This document shows positions 6,323-10,517 of a stretch of DNA of 10,517 nucleotides, piece by piece. The notes beneath the pieces are model-generated. The model saw only the letters and a list, made by a program, of their open reading frames with translations, made no database searches and was not told where the DNA came from. The DNA is from DBFJGL01 sp048394785 (lineage in GTDB: Bacteria > Bacillota > Clostridia > Christensenellales > CAG-917). Both the position numbers and the translations under genes were made by a program. How positions within the stretch are numbered: position 1 is the stretch's first letter; each line of letters begins with the position of its first letter. The DNA lies in NCBI GenBank assembly GCA_048394785.1, contig DBFJGL010000085.1:1-10517 (forward strand). The letters are read 5' to 3'.

Positions 6323-6356
6323 AAAGCCGAGCTTAGCTCGGCTTTTGTATTTTTTT
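6323..6356 (+). terminator. Strong intrinsic terminator of the rplU operon
   Basis: AAAGCCGAGC (6323-6332) and GCTCGGCTTT (6336-6345) form a perfect 10-bp stem with a TTA loop, followed by a T-rich tract ending in seven Ts (6350-6356). The tract ends four bases before the ATG of the next gene. Confidence 0.93.
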
Positions 6357-6360
6357 GGAT

Positions 6361-7197
6361 ATGCGCAGCATACTTTTGGAAAAGACGCCGACGTTTGATT
6401 TGAAGCAGACTTTGGACTGCGGTCAGGTGTTCAGATATAAAGAGCGCGAGGGCGTCGCGGGCGGAGGAAGCGAAGGCAGGGTTTTCGAGCTTTACGCCCT
6501 TGACGAACGCGCCGTCGTAACCGAGGAGGAGGGCGGCTACAAGCTTCAATCGGATAATTGCGATTTTTTTTACAAATATCTTGATTTTGACACAAACTAT
6601 GATATAATACAGTTGAAAACGCAGGATAAAGGTCTTGTTTCGTCGGCAATCGAGTTTGGCAAGGGCATACACATTCTTCGTCAGGACGCTGTTGAAACCA
6701 TCTTTTCCTTCCTCATTTCGCAGAATAATCATATCCCGCGCATCAAGGGCATAATAGAAAGAATGTGCGAGGCGTTGGGCAAGGATATGGGCGGCTATCA
6801 CGCGTTTCCGGAAATAGGCGCGCTTGCGTCGGCGGGAGAGGATTTTTTCAAGAGCATAGGCGCGGGATATCGCGCGGCGTATCTTGACAGAACCGCAAAA
6901 ACGCTTGCGGACGCAGACGTCGAGGGGCTCAAATCGCTGGATACCGAGAGTTTGCGCAAAGAACTTACGAACCTGCACGGGGTGGGCAGAAAGGTTGCGG
7001 ACTGCATATTGCTTTTCGGGTTCAACCGCTTCGACGTGTTCCCCGTGGACACTTGGATAAAAAAGGTGTTCGAGGACAGCTATCCGGGGGTTGCGGCAGA
7101 TAAATTATCCGTCGAACTCGTGGCAAAATACGGCAAATATTCGGGCTACGTACAGCAATGGTTGTTTTATTATAAGCGCGAACAAAAAAACTTATAG
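6361..7197 (+). CDS. OGG1-type 8-oxoguanine DNA glycosylase/AP lyase
   Basis: A 278-residue bifunctional repair enzyme that should excise 8-oxoguanine and nick the abasic site. FDLKQTLDCGQVFRY (from residue 12) marks the OGG N-terminal domain. SQNNHIPRI (120-128) corresponds to human OGG1 SSNNNIARI, and the Arg that reads the opposite cytosine in hOGG1 (R154) is kept as Arg127. The helix-hairpin-helix LHGVGRKVADC carries the catalytic Lys211 (hOGG1 K249), and FPVDTW carries Asp230 (hOGG1 D268). Length is close to clostridial OGG1 homologues and shorter than human OGG1. ATG 6361 is preferred over TTG 6355, but neither has a ribosome binding site, because the rplU terminator T-tract lies directly upstream. 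Expression may rely on read-through. The annotation DNA-3-methyladenine glycosylase sometimes given to relatives is less likely. Confidence 0.9.
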   Translation: MRSILLEKTPTFDLKQTLDCGQVFRYKEREGVAGGGSEGRVFELYALDERAVVTEEEGGYKLQSDNCDFFYKYLDFDTNYDIIQLKTQDKGLVSSAIEFGKGIHILRQDAVETIFSFLISQNNHIPRIKGIIERMCEALGKDMGGYHAFPEIGALASAGEDFFKSIGAGYRAAYLDRTAKTLADADVEGLKSLDTESLRKELTNLHGVGRKVADCILLFGFNRFDVFPVDTWIKKVFEDSYPGVAADKLSVELVAKYGKYSGYVQQWLFYYKREQKNL

Positions 7198-7223
7198 ACA
7201 AAACGACTGAAATGTTATAGAAT
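7195..7223 (+). promoter_or_regulatory. Sigma-A promoter of the NYN-domain gene
   Basis: TAGACA (7195-7200, five of six), a 17-bp spacer and TAGAAT (7218-7223, five of six). The -35 box overlaps the stop codon of the DNA glycosylase gene. Predicted start is near 7230, giving a leader of about 56 nt. Confidence 0.7.
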
Positions 7224-7226
7224 ATT

Positions 7227-7271
7227 CGTGAAGCTAATTCACGCTACAAAACTTATTATTGCGTTACGCAA
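7227..7271 (+). promoter_or_regulatory. Two dyads in the NYN gene leader
   Basis: CGTGAA (7227-7232) pairs with TTCACG (7238-7243) over five bases, at the predicted transcription start. A second near-perfect palindrome, TTGCGTTACGCAA (7259-7271), overlaps the start of the purine-rich ribosome binding region (AGGAG, 7275-7279). Either could be an operator or an mRNA element. No T-tract follows them. Confidence 0.4.
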
Positions 7272-7285
7272 AGAAGGAGAAGTTT

Positions 7286-7891
7286 ATGGCAACAGGTAAA
7301 AAATATGTGGTGCTTGCCGACATCGAAAGCGTAAGAGTTCCGTTCGCGGTTTTCGCCGCGGCGCTTGAGGAGCTTTCCCGTTTCGGCGAAATCGCAGGCT
7401 GCAAGTTCTACGGTTATTCCGCAAAACGCACCAAGGATTACGGCGAGTTCATTCAGGAAAACAGCTATGACGCGCTTTCCGCGCTTCCCAGAAAGAGAAA
7501 GGGCAAGCTTGACCTTCGTCAGGTAATCGACGCGGCAAGGCTCGCGCAGTTCCCCAACATCGACGGCTTCTTCCTTATTTACGGCAACGGCGACATCACT
7601 CCGCTCATTTCCTATCTGAAAGCATACGGAAAGGACGTCATCGCAGGCGTGGTCGAGCCCGACAAGAACAGCGCGCTCTGCAACAAGGTCATCACCCTCG
7701 ATATGAACGCGGCTGCGGAGAAGGTATTACCCCACGGATATAAGAAGGTTGCGGCTGCGGAAGCTGAATATAAGCCCGAACCCGTCAAGAAGGCGGAGCC
7801 GAAGCCCGTATCCAAGAAGAGTGAAGAAGACGCGCAGTTTGCGTTGCTTATGGAGCAGTTCAGCAAGATTATCGCCGGCAACGACGACTGA
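7286..7891 (+). CDS. NYN/LabA-like domain protein, putative RNase with altered active site
   Basis: A 201-residue cytoplasmic protein. Residues 7-125 resemble the NYN (PIN-like) fold of the LabA/DUF88 group, predicted metal-dependent RNases. The first acidic motif is LADIES (10-15), the second is KGKLDLRQVIDAARLA with Asp76 and Asp82, and the third is IYGNGDITPLISYLKAYGK (98-116), where the usual S-G-D-S-D-F appears as Y-G-N-G-D-I. One expected Asp is therefore Asn101, while Asp103 is kept. Activity may be reduced or changed. Residues 155-180 form a Lys/Pro/Glu/Ala-rich linker, and 181-197 a short amphipathic helix. The start is set by AGGAG six bases upstream; an earlier in-frame TTG at 7259 is not supported. 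It has its own promoter. Its RNA target and role are unknown. Confidence 0.75.
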   Translation: MATGKKYVVLADIESVRVPFAVFAAALEELSRFGEIAGCKFYGYSAKRTKDYGEFIQENSYDALSALPRKRKGKLDLRQVIDAARLAQFPNIDGFFLIYGNGDITPLISYLKAYGKDVIAGVVEPDKNSALCNKVITLDMNAAAEKVLPHGYKKVAAAEAEYKPEPVKKAEPKPVSKKSEEDAQFALLMEQFSKIIAGNDD

Positions 7892-7894
7892 TTA

Positions 7895-7946
7895 GGGTGC
7901 TCAAAATCAAAATCAATTTTTTATAGCACCCCGTGGGTGCTATAAA
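7895..7946 (+). promoter_or_regulatory. Intergenic dyad with a competing alternative fold before the OFOR operon
   Basis: TTTATAGCACCC (7920-7931) pairs perfectly with GGGTGCTATAAA (7935-7946) over a CGT loop, a 12-bp stem. GGGTGCT also occurs at 7895-7901, directly after the NYN stop, and can pair with the same AGCACCC (7925-7931), which would disrupt the larger hairpin. No T-tract follows the 12-bp stem; a six-T run precedes it. It could be a weak terminator, an mRNA processing or stability element, or an operator. The GAGG ribosome binding site of the next gene begins about ten bases later. Confidence 0.55.
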
Positions 7947-7963
7947 TCTTATACGAGGTTTTT

Positions 7964-8170
7964 ATGGCAAAACTTACAATTAGCAAAGAACTGTGCAAAG
8001 GTTGCGGGCTTTGCGTTGCGGCGTGCCCCAAAGGCATACTGCAAGTGTCAAAGACAGTCAGCAACGGCAAGGGTTACTTTGTGGTGGAGGAGCTTGCTCC
8101 CGAAAAGTGCATAGCTTGCGCTTTCTGCGCCACGATGTGTCCCGATTGCGTCATTAAGGTGGAGAAATAA
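7964..8170 (+). CDS. 2-oxoacid:ferredoxin oxidoreductase, delta (ferredoxin-like) subunit
   Basis: A 68-residue two-[4Fe-4S] electron-transfer subunit. Cluster ligands are visible as C11-x2-C14-x2-C17-x3-C21-P and C49-x2-C52-x2-C55-x3-C59-P, with an extra Cys62. It carries electrons from the TPP/Fe-S catalytic core to external ferredoxin in four-subunit OFORs. GAGG five bases before the ATG supports the start. It is the first gene of a tight operon, with two bases between its stop and the alpha subunit ATG. No clear promoter lies in the 72-bp gap upstream, so transcription may come from the NYN promoter. Confidence 0.93.
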   Translation: MAKLTISKELCKGCGLCVAACPKGILQVSKTVSNGKGYFVVEELAPEKCIACAFCATMCPDCVIKVEK

Positions 8171-8172
8171 CT

Positions 8173-9234
8173 ATGGCTGAAAGAAAACTTATGAAAGGCA
8201 ACGAAGCCATCGCCGAAGCGGCAATCCGCGGCGGCTGTCGTTTTTACGCAGGCTATCCCATCACTCCGCAGAACGAAATTCCCGAATATATGAGCTGGCG
8301 TCTGCCGCAGGTCGGGGGTCACTTCGTACAGGCGGAAAGCGAAGTCGCGGCAATCAATATGGTATACGGTTCGGCAGGCGCGGGCGGCAGAGCTATGACA
8401 AGTTCGTCAAGCCCCGGCGTGAGCCTCAAACAGGAAGGCATAAGCTACATATGCGGCGCGGAGCTTCCGTGCGTCATTATAAATATGGTAAGAAGCGGAC
8501 CGGGACTGGGCGGCATACAGCCTGCGCAGGGCGATTATTTCCAAGCCGTCAAAGGCGGCGGTCACGGCGATTACAGAATGCTTGTTTACGGACCTTGCTC
8601 GGTGCAGGAGTGCGTGGACATCGTGTACGACGCTTACGACAAGGCCGAAAAATACCGCCTGCCCGTTATGATACTCGGCGACGGTATGCTCGGACAGATT
8701 ATGGAAGCTGTGACTCTGCCCGAAATGAAAGACCCGACTACCTTCCCCAAAAAGGAATGGGCGACGGACGGCACGGGCTTCGGCAAGACGCGCAGGGTAG
8801 TCAATTCTCTGTACATCGTTCCCGACGAACTCGAAGTTATGAACCACAAACTTCAAAAGGTTTACGACGATATGTGCGAAAAGGAAACGCTGTGCGAGGA
8901 ATATCTCACCGATGACGCCGAAATCATCGTCACGGCATACGGCACCGTCGCGCGCATAGCAAAGAGCGCGGTGAATATGTTGCGCGAGCAGGGCATAAAG
9001 GCAGGCTTAATCCGTCCGATTACGCTTTATCCGTTCCCGACCGCGGCATACGCGAAAGCGGCGGCGAACCCCTCCGTCAAGGAGTTCGTCACCGTCGAAC
9101 TTTCAATGGGACAATTCATAGAAGACGTCAAACTCTCAACCGAGCACAAGAAACCCGTCAAGTTCTTCGGACGTTCGGGAGGCAACGTAATGACGCCCGA
9201 GGATATAGTGGCATTTGTCACAAAGGAGGCTTAA
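8173..9234 (+). CDS. 2-oxoacid:ferredoxin oxidoreductase, alpha subunit (VorB/KorA-like)
   Basis: A 353-residue subunit contributing the pyrimidine-binding half of the TPP site plus a transketolase C-terminal-like domain. The N-terminal domain has KGNEAIAEAAIRGGC and AGYPITPQNEI (residues 26-36), the YPITP motif of OFORs, then QAESEVAA, where Glu55 or Glu57 is expected to contact the TPP pyrimidine. TSSSSPGVSLKQEG and RSGPGLGGIQPAQGDY follow. The C-terminal part (about 230-353) includes ITLYPFPTAA and VEL-S-MGQF. The length fits free-standing alpha subunits that oxidise 2-oxoisovalerate (VOR) or 2-oxoglutarate (KOR). I favour VOR because the closest Firmicutes proteins I recall are annotated VorB, but the substrate is not settled. 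GGAG eight bases upstream supports the start. Confidence 0.93.
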   Translation: MAERKLMKGNEAIAEAAIRGGCRFYAGYPITPQNEIPEYMSWRLPQVGGHFVQAESEVAAINMVYGSAGAGGRAMTSSSSPGVSLKQEGISYICGAELPCVIINMVRSGPGLGGIQPAQGDYFQAVKGGGHGDYRMLVYGPCSVQECVDIVYDAYDKAEKYRLPVMILGDGMLGQIMEAVTLPEMKDPTTFPKKEWATDGTGFGKTRRVVNSLYIVPDELEVMNHKLQKVYDDMCEKETLCEEYLTDDAEIIVTAYGTVARIAKSAVNMLREQGIKAGLIRPITLYPFPTAAYAKAAANPSVKEFVTVELSMGQFIEDVKLSTEHKKPVKFFGRSGGNVMTPEDIVAFVTKEA

Positions 9235-9235
9235 A

Positions 9236-9970
9236 ATGGCTGTTGTGTTTGAAAAACCGTCGTTTTTGACGGACGTACCGCTCCATTATTGCCCCGGCTG
9301 CACGCACGGCATCGCGCACAGACTTGTCGCCGAGGCACTTGACGAGCTTAAATTGCAAAACAAAGTAGTGGGCGTAGCCCCCGTAGGCTGCGCGGTATTC
9401 GCGTACAATTATTTCAACTGCGATATGCAGGAAGCGGCTCACGGCAGAGCGCCGGCGGTAGCCACGGGCATCAAGCTCACCAACCCCGACAACGTCGTAT
9501 TTGCCTATCAGGGCGACGGCGACCTCGCGTCCATAGGTATGGCGGAAATCGTACACGCGGCGACGCGCGGCACCAACATCACCGTCATCTTCATCAACAA
9601 CGCGATTTACGGTATGACGGGCGGACAGATGGCACCCACCACGCTTATCGGTCAAAAATCGACAACCTGCGTGAGCGGACGCGACGCGAAAGTCAACGGC
9701 AACCCCATTCGTATGTCCGAACTTCTTGCCACTCTCGACGGACCGAGCTACATAGCGCGCTGTTCTCTGCACGACGTCAAGCACGTCAGAGAGGCGAAAA
9801 AGGCGGTGCTCAAAGCGTTCAAAAATCAGGTTGAAGGCAAAGGTTTCAGCTTTGTCGAGCTGTTGTCCACCTGCCCCACCAACTGGCATATGTCGGCGCA
9901 GCAGGCAATGAATTTCGTTGCCGAAAATATGCAGGCGGTCTATCCGCTCGGCGTGTATAAGGAGGTCTGA
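9236..9970 (+). CDS. 2-oxoacid:ferredoxin oxidoreductase, beta (TPP-binding) subunit
   Basis: A 244-residue subunit binding the TPP diphosphate through Mg2+. HYCPGCTHG (residues 17-25) supplies Cys19 and Cys22, typical ligands of the proximal [4Fe-4S] cluster. The TPP motif runs from GDGDLA (93-98) to NNAIYGMTGGQ (121-131). A later ELLSTCPTNW supplies another conserved Cys. Length is typical for a separate beta subunit. The start at 9236 follows AAGGAGG (9223-9229) and sits one base after the alpha stop; an in-frame TTG at 9215 lies inside the alpha gene and is not favoured. It forms the catalytic site together with the alpha subunit. Confidence 0.95.
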   Translation: MAVVFEKPSFLTDVPLHYCPGCTHGIAHRLVAEALDELKLQNKVVGVAPVGCAVFAYNYFNCDMQEAAHGRAPAVATGIKLTNPDNVVFAYQGDGDLASIGMAEIVHAATRGTNITVIFINNAIYGMTGGQMAPTTLIGQKSTTCVSGRDAKVNGNPIRMSELLATLDGPSYIARCSLHDVKHVREAKKAVLKAFKNQVEGKGFSFVELLSTCPTNWHMSAQQAMNFVAENMQAVYPLGVYKEV

Positions 9971-9971
9971 T

Positions 9972-10505
9972 ATGCAAAAGATTATCGTTGCAGGTTTCGG
10001 CGGACAGGGCGTGCTCAGCTTAGGACAGCTTCTCGCCTACGCCGCAATGTACGAGAATAAGGCGGCAACCTGGCTTCCTTCCTACGGTCCCGAAATGAGA
10101 GGAGGCACGGCAAACTGTTCCGTCGTCATTGACGACAGCGAAGTCGCGTCCCCGATAATCGCGGTGCCCGACTGCCTTATCGCTATGAACAAACCCAGCC
10201 TCGACAAATTTCAGGCGGCGGTAAAAAAGGACGGACTCGTCATCATAAACAGTTCGCTCATTTCCGATAAATGCAATCGCGACGACGTCAACGTATATTA
10301 TGTCGACGCCAACGCAATCGCGCACGCCATCGGCAACGACCGCGCGTCAAACCTCGTTATTCTGGGCGCATACGTCAAACTGTCGGGTATCTTCACCGAG
10401 CAGGTTATGCTGGACACCATTGCCAAATCGTTTGCGGCAAAGCCCCAATTCATACCCTCCAACCAAGCCGCGTTCAAGGCAGGTTACGACCTCTATGAGG
10501 TTTGA
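9972..10505 (+). CDS. 2-oxoacid:ferredoxin oxidoreductase, gamma subunit
   Basis: A 177-residue subunit of the OFOR gamma family, which binds the CoA moiety in the assembled complex. The N-terminal AGFGGQGVLSLGQ (residues 7-19) and SYGPEMRGGTANCSV (37-51) are hallmark motifs. The start at 9972 is supported by GGAGG at 9961-9965, one base after the beta stop; an in-frame ATG at 9918 overlaps the beta gene and has no support. It is the last complete gene, and no terminator is visible in the 12 bases after it, so the operon may continue. Confidence 0.94.
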   Translation: MQKIIVAGFGGQGVLSLGQLLAYAAMYENKAATWLPSYGPEMRGGTANCSVVIDDSEVASPIIAVPDCLIAMNKPSLDKFQAAVKKDGLVIINSSLISDKCNRDDVNVYYVDANAIAHAIGNDRASNLVILGAYVKLSGIFTEQVMLDTIAKSFAAKPQFIPSNQAAFKAGYDLYEV

Positions 10506-10514
10506 GTAGGGTAA

Positions 10515-10517
10515 ATG
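10515..10517 (+). other. Possible start codon of a further gene, cut by the window end
   Basis: The last three bases are ATG, nine bases after the gamma stop and preceded by GTAGGG, a weak ribosome-binding-like sequence. This tight spacing matches the rest of the operon, but nothing of the product can be seen. Confidence 0.25.

Noticed and set aside
6307..6978. A 223-codon minus-strand frame opposite the DNA glycosylase gene
   Set aside because: The plus-strand protein has all OGG motifs; the antisense product shows none and would also run antisense through the rplU terminator.
7920..7946. Intrinsic terminator of the NYN gene
   Set aside because: The stem is strong, but no T-tract follows on the plus strand; the T-run precedes it. 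Listed as a regulatory dyad instead.
9218..9889. A 223-codon minus-strand frame opposite the OFOR beta subunit
   Set aside because: An antisense shadow of a strongly conserved gene, with no recognisable motif.
1..10517. tRNA or rRNA genes, prophage genes, toxin-antitoxin or defence genes
   Set aside because: I looked for these on both strands and found no supporting sequence.

Overview
The window looks like a chromosomal segment of an anaerobic, fermentative Firmicute, most likely an uncultured gut-type member of class Clostridia. Three things point there. The rplU-prp-rpmA cluster encodes an L27 with the cleavable N-terminal extension typical of Firmicutes. There is a four-subunit ferredoxin-dependent 2-oxoacid oxidoreductase, an anaerobe enzyme. 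Promoters are sigma-A type and ribosome binding sites are strong AGGAGG types. This taxonomic reading is inference; there is no rRNA in the window.

Layout. (1) 1-2443: a sigma-A-like promoter, then a secernin-like C69 dipeptidase overlapping a glycerate 2-kinase by 11 nt. (2) 2444-4290: a gene-poor stretch, then a near-consensus promoter flanked by two small dyads, a MATE-family multidrug/cation antiporter, and a hairpin terminator shared with the next, convergent gene. (3) 4290-4748, minus strand: a YafP-like GNAT acetyltransferase. (4) 4749-5297: a non-coding patch of dispersed repeats, with a 55-bp direct repeat in two copies 329 bp apart and several hairpins. (5) 5298-6356: promoter, structured leader (probable L21 leader), rplU, prp, rpmA, strong intrinsic terminator. 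(6) 6361-7197: an OGG1-type 8-oxoguanine DNA glycosylase/AP lyase whose start codon lies right after the terminator T-tract. (7) 7195-7891: promoter, leader dyads and a NYN/LabA-like protein with one altered active-site position. (8) 7892-10505: an intergenic dyad with an alternative fold, then delta-alpha-beta-gamma subunits of a 2-oxoacid:ferredoxin oxidoreductase (VOR/KOR type). The last three bases are an ATG that may begin another gene.

How the genes work together. The L21-Prp-L27 operon is self-contained: Prp removes the L27 extension so that L27 can work in the ribosome. The four OFOR subunits form one complex that oxidatively decarboxylates a 2-oxoacid to an acyl-CoA and reduces ferredoxin. 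The dipeptidase and glycerate kinase are translationally linked but have no obvious shared pathway. The rest are single housekeeping or accessory genes.

I do not see a clear new multi-gene system. The items most worth a second look are the repeat patch at 4791-5235, the three-segment alternative fold before the OFOR operon, the NYN protein's altered active site, and the paired dyads around the MATE promoter.
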